DNA of 64,000 nt. Origin: Thermomucor indicae-seudaticae (Eukaryota > Mucoromycota > Mucoromycetes > Mucorales > Lichtheimiaceae). A program made the translations under genes and the position numbers. Below are positions 45,089 to 56,536 of the stretch, in pieces (the first letter of the stretch is position 1; each line of letters starts with the position of its first letter). The notes under the pieces were generated by a model that was given only the letters and a program-made list of their open reading frames with translations, ran no database searches and was not told the origin of the DNA. The stretch lies in contig JSYX01000071.1 of the NCBI GenBank assembly GCA_000787465.1, forward strand, positions 23,193-87,192, read 5' to 3'.

Positions 45089-46354
45089 GATTAGCTGAAA
45101 GGCCAATAACGATCGCTTCCCGTGTCGAACGAACATGTCGGAGGACAAGATTGGCTGACCTTGAATGGTTCATATCGCGTGTTTCAGCTTGGCTATTGAC
45201 GATTGACAGGTTACAACTGACTCATCACTAGCCGTCATTGCTGTCTTATCAATGATTTATCTTAGCTAAAGCACAATAGGTTGCATTGAGGAAATGCCAA
45301 ACTGACTACGGGTTTCTCCAAAGTTTAGAGGGTACATGGCTCGTGACATCGACTTGTGTAACTCTGAACGGATCGCATGGGTTTCAACGATGTCGAGTTA
45401 CGGCCCGCGACCAAACGTGCACAATAAGTGGGTTGTCTCGAGTTATCGTGGTATTAGGTCATATGCAAATGGATAGTTAGCGCTTATACGGCCTTGTTTA
45501 TCCTATGCAGGTGCACCTGAACAACTTGTTTATCACCCTTGCCACCCTATAACCGTGACCGCAGTGATCTGATCCTGGCTCTGGCAGTCGTTCCCGTGGC
45601 GTGCAGAAACTAATAGAGACCTGTTCTGTGTTCTGAGCGCTGAATAGTAAGAGGTAATCTAAACACAATGAAAGTTATCGTTGGTTGGCTCATTGCCACT
45701 AGCGAGGGCTGTCATTTGATACAACACATGTAGAAAGAGCGTAATATTCACCATCAATTAGATTACAGTATGGATCCTCATCGAACTGAGCTTGTCGTTC
45801 TCGACTGTATTTGACTTGGAAGCGTAATATTTCCCTTCCTTCTTGGAAAAGATTAGAGTCGTGAGCTGGACGCAAAAGAGAAACACCTCGCATCACGTAA
45901 ACTTCAATGCAAATGTACAGTATCAAATCATTTTCGGCTTCGATGCAAAATGAACCCCACCTAGCCGTAATCTTATGGAAACAAAAGAAAAGACGATGTC
46001 CGTAAATCAAAATTCATGCATGCATGAGCCTGGTGGACTTTGCATTCAAAGTAAAAGGATTATTTCGCAGCTTGATCCAGATATCAAGCCTCTTTAGGCA
46101 TTTCGCTTATACAGATCACCGATTCTTCATTAAACGAACACAGCTTCTCTCGATTCATGTTCATACACAACCGTGTGCAGACAAGCAAGAAAAGGGGTGG
46201 ATGAAAAGTGTCCATCATGTGATGAAAATCGGTTGGTAGAAAGTCTGGAAAGATGTGGGTCAATGAATTGCATTCGACATAAAGGAAATCATCCTCTATA
46301 TAAGAAAAGGGGAAAACTTCCTTTCTCTGCAATCTTCAAACTGAGCAAACAAGC
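45089..46354. other. 1.3-kb stretch upstream of the TLDc gene
   Basis: No sure gene. A minus-strand frame near 45699-45890 encodes a protein-like piece (RFQVKYSRERQAQFDEDPYC then NLIDGEYYALSTC) without recognised family; it could be a small gene or exon. The other short frames overlap on both strands. Confidence 0.3.
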
Positions 46355-47453
46355 ATGTTATCTGTAGTTAACATACCGTTACGGCGATCAGCAAGTTATA
46401 GTCTAGATACTGAAAAGATCGAATGGTGTAGTGAAGCTCACTATTCGGAGAGCACTTTGTTCAGTTTGTGGATTCGGCGGTTTCTATGCAGACTAGCTGG
46501 TAAAATGAAGTACAAACAAGCAGCTGGCCTTGCTTTACGTTAAACCATATCTGTCGATAAGGCCACAACTGCTCAAGCTCAGGGCTACCGAGAAGCCCTG
46601 ACCAGCATCTGCTGACTAATCCTTCCAGCACCGGTCTTTCTCTTTTTCCTCGGAACAACAAGTTTGCCACCTTTCATTTGCCCGATCTGATTGGTCGACA
46701 TCAGGACACTGAACCGCTTCTTGACAGTATCCTTTTGGAGCAGGTAGAACAAAAAAGTCTTGAGAACTGTCGGCAACCTTACAGATTCGTCTTTGTGAAA
46801 CTGCAGCTGAACATTCATCTTCCGCTACGGCATCGCTTTGCTCGACAATGGAACCTAATGTACAGCTTGCACCAGCACGGTGCGAGTCTCAAGACTTTGT
46901 ATCGGCAGGCGGGATCAATGAGTGATGGGCCGTGCTTGTTGTTAATCAAGGATGCAGATGATCAGGTACGGCAAAGTGATACAAATACGGAAATGGATGT
47001 GTATCTGAGCAATGATCAGGTCTTTGGTGCCTTTTTGAATGAGTCCCTGAAGCCCAGTCGATTTTATTATGGCACAGGAGAATGGTAAGCAGAGTTTCTC
47101 AAAGTCCTTGGTTTCTCCTTTACTAAAGACAGAAATCAGTTTCTTGTGGAAGCAAGTGCAAGGACAATGCGTCAAGTATGCATGGACCGGCAAAAATGAT
47201 TACGTGACCTTGTGCCAGAACACATTCATAGCCTTTGGTGGCGGGTAAGGGAACAATAGCTAGACTACTTCGTCTCTTTGTTTTTTCCATTACCAATTAA
47301 AGACCTAATAGAGATAGCAAGTTTGGACTGTGGATCAATTCGGACCTGGAGCAAGGACATACCGAAAAATGCCCAACTTTCGATAACGATGTGTTATCAC
47401 TTGTCCACAAGTTTTCTTGCGTTCATGTCGAAATATGGAGTCTGTGCACGTAG
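46355..47453 (+). CDS. TLDc-domain protein (OXR1/MEAK7-like)
   Basis: 281 residues in five exons (46355-46499, 46562-46743, 46807-47084, 47140-47244, 47318-47453). After a variable N-terminus, the TLD domain starts at LPDLIGRHQDTEPLLDSILL. It continues with HLPLRHRFARQWNLMYSLHQ, HGASLKTLYRQ, VFGAFLNESLKPSRFYYGTG, YAWTGKNDYVTLCQNTFIAF and GLWINSDLEQGHTEKC, ending at HVEIWSL. TLDc proteins protect against oxidative damage or bind the V-ATPase; the LIGR start resembles the MEAK7 subgroup more than the short Oxr1. A Gln/Thr-rich insert (DADDQVRQSDTNTEMD) lies mid-domain. Intron 1 ends AAG (gataag). The true start is uncertain: 46355 is simply the only Met in the first exon frame. Confidence 0.82.
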
Positions 47454-47994
47454 AATAAAGAGTCTGCCATATTCGGTACGTCCGTGCCGCGTACGTACCT
47501 TGGTACCTTAAAGAGGTTCGGTCCATATTTTTGCCGGTCGGACTGGCGTGTTTGATCAGAATTTTTTTCCTTCGTGGGACTCGGCATAAAGCCCCATTTG
47601 GAGATGGTGGTTAGAGGCATTGACATAAGCAGAACGCTAAAATAAAATTGCCCGACAGGGCCTTCCGTCCTGCAAAATTTCCCGCTTATTATGTAAAGTG
47701 CTTTGTACGGGAAAGGAGAGGTGCGATTGGGCGAAGAACAGAAAGACGCGAAACGATTTCCCGCTTTGACCCGCCCTGCCATGCCAAATTCGGATTACAA
47801 TCATCCGATGGGGTGGATGACTACCATGGAACTCTCTGTGTCCCCCAAAAAAACGCCATCTTTGTAAGCAAAACTAAAGCCAGTCCAAAACTTTTTTTCT
47901 TCCCAGATCTTTTGGCCATTTTCCCTCCCGCGCTTTTCTATCTTTTTGTTTTCTTCTTCTTCTTGTTGCTCGCTCGTTCAGACAAAACTGAAAG
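47454..47994. promoter_or_regulatory. TLDc/G6PDH intergenic region with pyrimidine-rich promoter tract
   Basis: About 540 bp. From roughly 47885 to 47980 the plus strand is dominated by T and C (ctatctttttgttttcttct and similar), immediately upstream of the G6PDH start. CT tracts of this kind are common in promoters of highly expressed fungal housekeeping genes. Open frames here are short and on both strands. Confidence 0.4.
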
Positions 47995-49719
47995 ATGCCT
48001 TCACCAGTGCAAGAAATTCAAGGTCAAGTCGCCAACGAACTTAACGGCTTTGTCACCATTGTCGGTAAGTTTTTGACAACATATAAAGTCTAAAGAGGGA
48101 GTTGTCATTGTGGAAGTTGTTGCTTCATAGTGTTGGGTGCATCCGGTGATTTGGCCAAGAAAAAGACATACCCGGCTCTTTTTAAGCTGTTTCGTAACCG
48201 CTTCTTACCCGAAAACACTCATATTATCGGCTATGCTCGTACGAAGATGAGCCACGAGGATTACTTGCAGCGGGTAACCCAGTACATCAAGGCGTCGCCC
48301 GAGGAATTGGAAAACTTCAAGGGGATCATGAGCTACCACTCTGGTCAATACGACGATGACGCGTCCTGGCAGTCGCTCAATAAATATATTTGTCAAAATG
48401 AGTCAAAGCGTGGTTGTGGCGCCGGACAGAAGAACCGGGTCTTTTACATGGCCCTCCCGCCTTCTGTCTTCATCCCCGTCGCCCGTGGTTTGAAGAAGAA
48501 CGTTTATGCTGAGGATGGCGTAAACCGGTTAATTGTCGAGAAACCCTTTGGTATGGACACTGAATCGTCTAACGAACTTGGACGTGAACTCGGTGCATTG
48601 TTCACGGAGGACGAGGTAAAGAGAAAGGGAGGACGTAAGCCTATTACCGAATAGGGAATAACCTGAAGTTACTTGATTAGATTTACCGCATTGACCACTA
48701 CCTCGGAAAAGAGATGGTCAAGAACATTATGACTTTGCGTTTCTCCAACATTTTCTTCAGCCAAATCTGGGACCGTAAGAATGTTGACAACGTCCAAATT
48801 ACCTTCAAGGAGCCGTTCGGCACAGAGGGCCGAGGTGGTTACTTTGACGATTTTGGTATCATCCGTGATGTCATGCAGAACCGTAAGTCTGGGATGCCAG
48901 AATAGTGAAGAGAGAAAGCGCAATCGACTAAAACTTGTCCCATTGACAGATCTTTTGCAGGTCTTGTCTCTTATTGCTATGGAGCGGCCCATCTCTACGG
49001 AACCGGAGGCAATCCGTGATGAAAAGGTCAAAGTGCTAAAGTGCATCCCACCCATTGTCATGAAAGATGCGTTACTGGGTCAATATGTCGCCGCGAACGG
49101 CAAGCCTGGCTACCTCGAGGACGATACGCTCAAGAACAAAAACAGCCGTACACCCACCTTTGCTGCCCTGACGCTCTGGATTCAGAACGAACGGTGGGAA
49201 GGCGTTCCATTCATTCTCAAGGCAGGCAAGGCGCTTAATGAAGCCAAGGTGGAGATCCGTATCCAGTTCCGCAACGTTGCTGGTAACCTCTACAAGGGCA
49301 CTCCTCGCAATGAACTCGTCATGCGTATCCAGCCACGCGAGGCTGTCTACATCAAATTCAACAACAAGCAGCCTGGCTTGTCGTACCAGACAATCCAGTC
49401 GGATCTCGATCTTTCTTACCACAACCGTTACACTGATATGGCCATCCCAGATGCCTACGAGTCTCTGATCCTCGATGTTCTCCGCAACGACCACTCTAAC
49501 TTCGTGCGTGACGACGAACTGGAAGCAGCTTGGAAGATCTTTACGCCTCTGCTGCATCAGATCGATCGGGATCCTGACTTGCCCTTACATACGTATCCTT
49601 ACGGCTCACGCGGTCCAGAGCAACTCGAAGCCTTCGTCAAGAGATATGGTTACGACAGGTCCAACGCAAACTACGCTTGGCCGGTTCAAAGCGTTTCCCC
49701 GGGCAGCAACAAGCTTTAA
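47995..49719 (+). CDS. ZWF1: Glucose-6-phosphate 1-dehydrogenase
   Basis: 508 residues in four exons: 47995-48064, 48131-48615, 48681-48882 and 48950-49719. It oxidises glucose-6-phosphate with NADP+, the committed step of the oxidative pentose phosphate pathway and a main cytosolic NADPH source. NADP loop [19 protein letters not shown]; substrate and catalytic segment [17 protein letters not shown] (about residues 186-202) with the catalytic His downstream; [20 protein letters not shown]; and structural-NADP region near [14 protein letters not shown]-terminus ends [15 protein letters not shown]. Length and exon phases are normal, with no gaps. A pyrimidine-rich tract lies upstream. Confidence 0.98.
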
Positions 49720-50075
49720 AAAGACTTCTTGTTTCTCCTTGACTCGACCCCCCTTCTCTCTCCTCTTTGTTTCTCGCTATCATTCATTTTACATCTTTCA
49801 TTGTCGCATATCTGATATTTCTTACCTCCTTTATTCTCTCTCGTTTCGTTTCTTTTGTTTATTAATGCTTCTGGGACGCATGTTTGATTCTACGGATCTG
49901 GTTCTCCGTACGGAAAAATACATTTGTAAAAAATGGAGGTCGATTGACCCACTCAAACAAGATCAGTTATACAGCGCGCAGTGTGGAGATACAGAAAGAA
50001 AACATAGTATAATACATAGGAGATCATAGAGTGAATCATCATCATCATCGTTTGCGTTTGGTAGAAGGGCATAAA
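49720..50075. other. Convergent 3' region, ZWF1 / coiled-coil gene
   Basis: About 355 bp of T-rich 3' flank of ZWF1 and the 3' end of the minus-strand coiled-coil gene. No coding sequence was supported. Confidence 0.4.
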
Positions 50076-51285
50076 TCAAGGTGAAGAAACAGTTCGCGTC
50101 ATGGATGGCGATCGTAAGCGCTGCTGAGGGCTCTCCGTCGCCATTCGCATTAACCGGCTATTCTTTGGTGTCACGGAAGGCCATGATCGTCGATTCAATT
50201 GTTGTGGACTAGCTGCTAATGGAATATAAACAAACATTGAACCTCTCTCTTTCTTGTAGTTGACGGTTTATACTTACGACACTCTTTCTTCTGAGGGGTC
50301 AGCACTCGTCCAGTCGTCTTGTATTGAAAAGCAATTGCTCGTTGAGCTTGTTCAATCAGACTTTGGAGCATATGCTTGATATGTTCAAACATCCGTTCCT
50401 GCTCTTCTTCCAGTTGCCGCCGTACATCCGCGGTCGGCCACTACACGTATCATGAGGATTCTTATGCTTCAAAACCGATATAATATGCATTTACCTCGCT
50501 AAAGGACGAGACGGAAACAGGTGTAGGCGGTAACTCATCTTCCTGTCTTTTTTTGGCAGCATGAGTAAAAGTAGATAAACTATTTCGTCGGTTATATATG
50601 TACCTTGCCAGTCGTCTCTCCAGTTCGGCAATTTTAGCGGCTTGTTCTTTTGCCGTTGCTTCGAGACTTGCATTGACAGCAGTCAGCGAAGTGATTTCGA
50701 TTTCCAGGTCAGCAATCTATTAAGACCGTTTCGTTAGCGTTACGAAAAGATGCGAGACGGGATCCATCTATTTATTACCTTGCGAGAGAGTTTCGCAGGA
50801 TTCTGTTCTGCGTCTTCTCGCCTTCCATTCACTACCGTACAGCCCTGCCAGGCTTTGGCAACGATAACAGGCTCCTCCTCTTCTTCCTCCTCTTTCTTTT
50901 GTTCTTCCTCTGCTTCTTCTTCTTCGTCACTGCTTTCGTCTGACGAATCGGCCGGTCGGGAGAGATACGAGTTTCCATGAAGAAGAGAGAGTAGACCTGG
51001 ACGCACCGGAGCTGCATGCTTGCTCATGATGCCTGACCATTGCGAAGGCGACGATGGTCTTGTCGTCGACCCAGCAAAAGGTGACGTAGGACGGACTGCT
51101 ATGCGGTTAGAGTAATCAGCAGTCGAAAGCGCAGTTGAACAGGTCGAGGTTGTGCATGTCGAAGCGGAAACTAATGAAGGCGTATAGTCTCGGTTGACAA
51201 AGAAGGGATTTCGAAATGCTGGAGAGGACGGACGGATAATGTTGATTGCACGGGGAGGACGACGGCGTTGGTCCTCTTCAAGCAT
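50076..51285 (-). CDS. Ser-rich/acidic coiled-coil protein, unknown
   Basis: 324 residues in five exons: 51285-50779, 50716-50604, 50546-50495, 50440-50278 and 50215-50076, all phases consistent. The N-terminal ~100 residues are Ser/Thr/Pro-rich with repeated RPSSP/RPTSP. A Ser-Asp-Glu tract follows (DESSDEEEEAEEEQKKEEEE). A coiled coil runs from LEIEITSLTAVNASLEATAK through AAKIAELERRL, and a second helical region is EEQERMFEHIKHMLQSLIEQ. A basic Ser/Pro tail contains SPQQRLRSPSMTRT. Phospho-sites for CDKs or MAPKs (SP/TP) are plentiful. I recognise no family. It follows SWC4 on the same strand with about 100 bp between stop and start. Confidence 0.75.
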
Positions 51286-51388
51286 ATGCGTTGACCCAAA
51301 GAAGAAAAATCAAGAGAAAACAACAAAGGCAATATTTATTCCCATTTTTAATAGCCCTATGTGTGCGTGCCTGTGGCGTCGTTACACA

Positions 51389-53236
51389 CTAGCCTTGTTT
51401 ACGACGCTTTTCGCGTGGACCAGGCGGTGCCTGTTTCTATGCAAACAAATTGTGGATTAGTCTCCGGTCCCTTGATGTCGTTCTCTCTATACTGACTCGG
51501 TTTGCTCCATCTCGATTAGCCATTTGCACTCGTTGCATCCGTGTCCTATGTTCTGCTTCCATTTTATCCACCGTCTTTTTCAGGTCAAACATGTAGAGTA
51601 TCGAGTGGTGAAGCTGCTCAAACTTCTGCACCACCTGCGCGGTTGGCATCGCTGGTCGTACGCCTAAAAGTAAATTCATCTGTCAGTAACGACTCCGCCC
51701 TTTCGTTTTTGCATGTCGACCACGAGTTCCAGGTACCGATGTCCAAGTCAGCTAGAGTCTTTAGAAGCTTTTGCTGCAAGGCTTGTTTCGTGATAACAGG
51801 CAGTTTCTGGCTGCGCACGTAGACCCCTTGTATCATCTTTTCCTTCTTCTCTGGTATAACATCTATCGCTTGCTTGTCAGTTTGACGAGCCTCGGAAACC
51901 ACCTTACTAGTGTTACCATCCAAAACACCCAAAGAGGCACTGGATGTCCTGCGGCCTTTTTTGACAGCACTGTCATCGACCTTTTTCTTTTTCTGTCCAT
52001 CCGACATGCATTAGTACCAGCGGAACTGGTTCTTCTCGTTTTGTCTCACCTTCTCGGTACCGGATGTGCTCGCCGTTCCGCCCGTGATGCCGATACCTCC
52101 CGGTGTAGACAGAGTCGTGTTGACCCCTGAAGAAGTCGATGCAGTAGCAGCAGATCCAGCAGTATTTAGCGCACTTGCTGATGTTGGAGTTAGTGGCGGC
52201 GCTGGTGCTTGTTGAGCTTGCTCCAGTTGCAGAGCACTCAAAAGCGCCTCGCGTTCTCGAGATAATCGTGGTTCATTCTGCTCTATGCGCCGTGCTTCTA
52301 CAAATAGAGCTTCTTCTAACTCCACCTCTTCACGCGACCGCTTCAGCAAATTGATCAGGATCTGTTTCCGTTCTGTTTCCCTGGTTTTGTCATATGCATA
52401 TTGCTGCAGCAAAGCTTGTCGCTCTTGCGGGTATTCGCCTGGTGCATGAGGCCGGGACTTGATCAGTTTCCGCTGTATAGAGTAATATCGATCTTTCAAA
52501 TCCTAATCAACATGTAAGCTTGGAAGAACCGGGTCATATCCATGCACAAATCCTTGCCTCCATGGATCGAGTGTGCATATGTATCAGGTTATACCGGTCC
52601 TCGATAACAGGAAATCGTAAATCGAACTGTCGGCATAACCGGAACAGCGCGTCTGTTTCTTCTTTGGTCCAACTTGGATCTAGCTCGTTCCTTCGCATTA
52701 AATGACAGTTTTGCCACTGTAATTCATTTTTCCTTACCAGTTAAATATCGCTCATATTCTTCATCCGTATATTCTGGTACATCAATTATGCGGTTAAACT
52801 TGGCAAAGGGGTATTCTGACCTCTTGCGTAAGTCAACGGTATACTATACAGCATACATATACTAATAACAGTACCTTGATTACTATTGCTGTCTTGGCGG
52901 GTCCAGTGGTGTAAGACAAGATCGTCTCCTCGTGCGGGATGAGTAAAGGGCTGGTAAACCCTGCCATGGCGCATGAATAAACTTGACCAAAAGATCAATC
53001 AGCTACATTGCTCAATTTACCAAGGCGTCACTTTGTCTTTCTTGTTGTATTTTGACTTGAACGTGGGTTTGACGAAGGCAATCGGCGGTGCACCGCCAAT
53101 GAGCGAATACATTTCATTGCTCAGAATTCCCACTAAACAAACAAAAGTGAGATTGCTGGCCTATCGTCTTGGCTAGATTACAGCGTCCTCTACCATTTGT
53201 CGATTCAGTCCGCTGAGTCGATTGGTCTTCTGGCAT
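51389..53236 (-). CDS. SWC4: SWC4/DMAP1, shared subunit of SWR1 and NuA4
   Basis: Eight or more exons. The N-terminus [14 protein letters not shown] is short. DMAP1 core: [47 protein letters not shown] and [22 protein letters not shown]-type block follows: [20 protein letters not shown] and [10 protein letters not shown], then [13 protein letters not shown]-terminal region: [20 protein letters not shown], then [20 protein letters not shown] and a basic end. Last exons: 51992-51737, 51663-51497, 51436-51389. An intron at about 51993-52049 has a perfect tactaat branch point. It links SWR1 (H2A.Z exchange) and NuA4 (H4 acetylation). The usual DVRDIL N-terminal motif of animal DMAP1 was not seen, so an upstream exon may be missed. 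Confidence 0.9.
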
Positions 53237-53331
53237 CAAGGAGAATTAATAAGAGACGGAGAAAGAAGGTCGCACTTAACGGAAGTGACTGCAGAGAACT
53301 AAACTCATCTCTCTTTCCCTCTGTGTCCCTC
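53237..53331. promoter_or_regulatory. Compact 95-bp bidirectional promoter, SWC4 / ITFG1
   Basis: Only 95 bp separate the opposed ATGs. There is a T/C-rich tract on the ITFG1 side (tctctctttccctctg) and no visible TATA box. Both 5' UTRs must be very short or overlap, unless SWC4 has an extra upstream exon. Confidence 0.5.
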
Positions 53332-56166
53332 ATGTTTCGCCGGTTCACATTGATGCTGCTCTTCATGGCAGCTTTAGTGTCGGCACAGAACTTTCAATAT
53401 GCAACGCGCTTTCCAGAAAACAAGCTATATACTCTACCACCACAATCGATTGGCCTGGACGGCATCGATGGCACGATTGCCGCATTTGGCGACTTTAACG
53501 GTGACAAATTGTGAGCAGAATCTCGTTCCCACATCAGGCTGCTGGCTGATTTAGCTTCATTAGCACCGATGTCTTTGTCCTGAGTTCAGACCAATCCTCC
53601 GTTTCCGTATATCCTTGGCATCACCGTATGTGAGAACCTATTCTTGTCCATGCATGCTGGTTCCTCGGTTTTTTACTTGACCCGGTCCATAGCGAACTTC
53701 ACTTTCCTATCACCCACGGCGCGAATCAAAGTTCGAGACTTTATTATCACCAACATTGTGCCCGGCGACTTTGACTATGACGGAAAACTAGATGTATTAT
53801 TGATGTGTTCAACGAATCCTGACCTCAAAGATAGCGAAATTGTTATGCAACTCTATCTGGGCAACGGAAACGATACATTCGGTGAGGAAATACCTGAGGG
53901 AATACATACTTGTTGAAAAAAGTATCCAGGTTGACACATAGACATGTGTGGGGATAGAGCCCGAGTTTGTCAGCGTACCTTCAGCAAAAGGCCAACTTCC
54001 GCTAGTCGCCGATATCAATGGAGACATGAAACTGGATCTGTTGGGTTATAGTGACCAGAACGGACTGACCGCGTGGATAAATACCGCGAATCGTTCTGCC
54101 TTGTTTAACGTGTAAGTCTACCGGGCAAGCTGCGTTTGCAAAACTTGGACATACAAAAAGTAAACGAATTTCCTATAGCACATCTGCGTCTTCCATGTTT
54201 GATAAAGCATCGACGGACAAGTGCACGTGGGCAAATCCTCATTCGAATGCCGTCGTGGATTTGGATGGAGATTGCTTGGCGGGTATGTTACCGGTAAAGA
54301 AAGTGGTGTGGATGAAGGTCAACTTCTGTTATATACCATAGATCTCCTGTTTGTATGCGATGGTGGAAATGGTCACCAAAGCTTGCAGATGTGGATCAAT
54401 GAGCGCGAAGACGAGTATCGTTTAGCACACGAGTACAGTCTGCCTGCTGGGGCTGGTGCTTTGAGCTTTGCTGATATAGGTAAGTGTCAACCTGAAGATA
54501 TGCAATTGGGGTTTTGTATTCATTTAGGGTTGATGATAGACGGGGATGGTTCGATTGATATCATTTTCCCAGTCAAACATGGCTCCCAACAACAAATTCA
54601 TATCGTTTATAATCAGCAGATGGATCTTTGCGCCAAAGCGGACGAAAAGAACAATCAGTCATGCCGAAAAGCTGGTGAGCTTTGCGTCGCTGACCCGAAT
54701 TTCAAGTTCGATTTTACTAGTCCAAATAGCAGAGTGAGTGCTTAGTTATCTTTTCGCTGCGGAAGCTATTGCCTTTTACTTATGGTTATGGCGGGCAGAA
54801 TTATGTCGTCTTTGATTTGGATGAGTTTTTGGATCCTGACGAATCGATACAGTTGGAAGACTCTGCGTTCCAAGGTGTGTGGCCGGTTACTGTCCATCCT
54901 GGTAAGCGTTAAGCTTCTTCTGATGAGAATATTACACTGAGCTGCCTTCTACTCGTAAGGTGATTATAACTTGGACGGATATCCCGACCTCCTTGTCACT
55001 ACGAGCAAGAAAGTCCTACTGCTGGAGTCTATATTGTGTACCAATCAGTTATGCTCGTCCGAAGCTACACAAGCGGCAAGGAGAACCTTTTCTGTTGTTA
55101 GTAAAGGAGCAGAAGCCTTGTCACGGATAATAAACCCACGACAGGCTGCATTTTTTGACATTGATGAAGATGTATGGCAGGAGTGGATATCTGGATACAC
55201 AGGCTGTGTCCTAATCATGTCGTCTCTCAGGGCTCGCTCGACATATTAGTCCTGCAACTAGGACAGTCCTCGGCCACGGCTAACCGCGTACCTTACTTTA
55301 TCATCAACAATTACTTTAACGACGCCTTTTTCCTGAAAGGCCTAGGTACATATATCACGATAAGCGATTACTCTTTAGGTTAAGCTAAGCGGTACCGACT
55401 TGGACATAGTATCAAATGGCGTTTGTCCAGGGTATTGTCCAACCGAACCAACCTTTCCAGATCCCAAGGTATGTCCTGATAAGTGGTCTTGAGTGACAAT
55501 ATCAGCTAACTATATTTCTCCAGCCGTACGGTGTAAATTATCCTGGAGCTACGTTAAAGTTTACGGTTTTGGATACGTCGGGAAACAAACGAGCGCATTC
55601 AGGTTCGCATAAGAGAAAAAGCTTATCTCGCTAGCCTCTGAAAAGTAACGGTCATTGTACAGTATCACAGCTTCCTCAATCTTCCTATTTGCCACTGCAG
55701 ACACCGTACTGTCTCATTGGTCTTGGAAGAACGAATAATTATATAGAAGAGATGTTTGCTGGTGTCACTCGGAATCAGGTACGCCAGAGTGGACAATCTC
55801 GAAGAGCCGTCTCTAACAGGCCAATTCTGGATAAAGGAGCGGAACTATCTGTTTTACGAAGGAGTAATACCAAACTCACAGCTGATCTTTATTCCATACC
55901 AGCCTTCTGACGTGCATGACAGTTCAACGTAAGTCATTACAGGATTTAAATCCATTTATTAGTTCTTTTTGCTCAAAAGATGACATAGATGGAAGGTGGA
56001 GTTGTACATTCAACCCGGAGACTATGTACCATGGGTGCTGGCTGTCCTGATTGTGGTTGCATGTATTTTAGGAATTGTCGTAGCGGTCCTCTATTGGATG
56101 GAAAAAAGAGAGGACGAACTGGAAAGACGGAAAGCTCTACATATTATCAACTTTGACGCTCTGTAA
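53332..56166 (+). CDS. FG-GAP repeat membrane protein (ITFG1/TIP/LINKIN type)
   Basis: Around a dozen exons, roughly 650 residues. Signal peptide MFRRFTLMLLFMAALVSAQN. Large extracellular part made of FG-GAP/integrin-alpha-like blades with Ca-binding loops: AFGDFNGDKL, PGDFDYDGKLDVLL, VADINGDMKLDLLG, VVDLDGDCLADLLF, DGDGSIDIIFP and HPGDYNLDGYPDLLV. Next come FIINNYFNDAFFLKGL and NYPGATLKFTVLDTSG, then a single transmembrane helix (VPWVLAVLIVVACILGIVVA) and a short cytosolic tail with EKREDELERRKA. The order matches animal ITFG1 (T-cell immunomodulatory protein)/LINKIN, a surface adhesion protein that also binds tubulin and RUVBL proteins. Its role in fungi is unknown. Exon limits were not all fixed. 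Confidence 0.85.
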
Positions 56167-56536
56167 ACTTAATACCTTCTTCCTCTATTGCATATAGTAC
56201 GCTTATTTTCTAGCATGATACCAACCATGTAAATAGACTGCTTTGAAAAGCTTATCTCCATTGCAGGATGCTATATGAGTGCGGATTTATCGGGAAATTA
56301 CTTCTCGCGTATACATTCAGGCGAGAAAGGATAGCGGAAAAAGTCGGGGTTGATCTAAAAGGACAGAAAATGCGGGGTGAGAAGCGATCAGGAACTGCTG
56401 CCAAAACAAGACGATTGGTGAAACCCTGCTTTGTCAGGACGTCCGTCGCTTCCGCTGGGCTATAAAGGACCGAACCCATCGTCTCGGGTTTTCCTTTTCT
56501 CTTTCACTTTTTGCTCGCCCTTCGAAAACGAGAGAT
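56167..56536. other. Intergenic, ITFG1 / IDP
   Basis: 370 bp. Short opposed frames at 56252-56479 are not recognisable. The last 40 bp are pyrimidine-rich (tttccttttctctttcactt), a likely IDP promoter/5' UTR tract. Confidence 0.4.

Noticed and set aside
49072..49557. Minus-strand and alternate-frame open frames inside ZWF1, and similar ones inside IDP and Lon
   Set aside because: Shadows of highly biased codons in well-supported genes.
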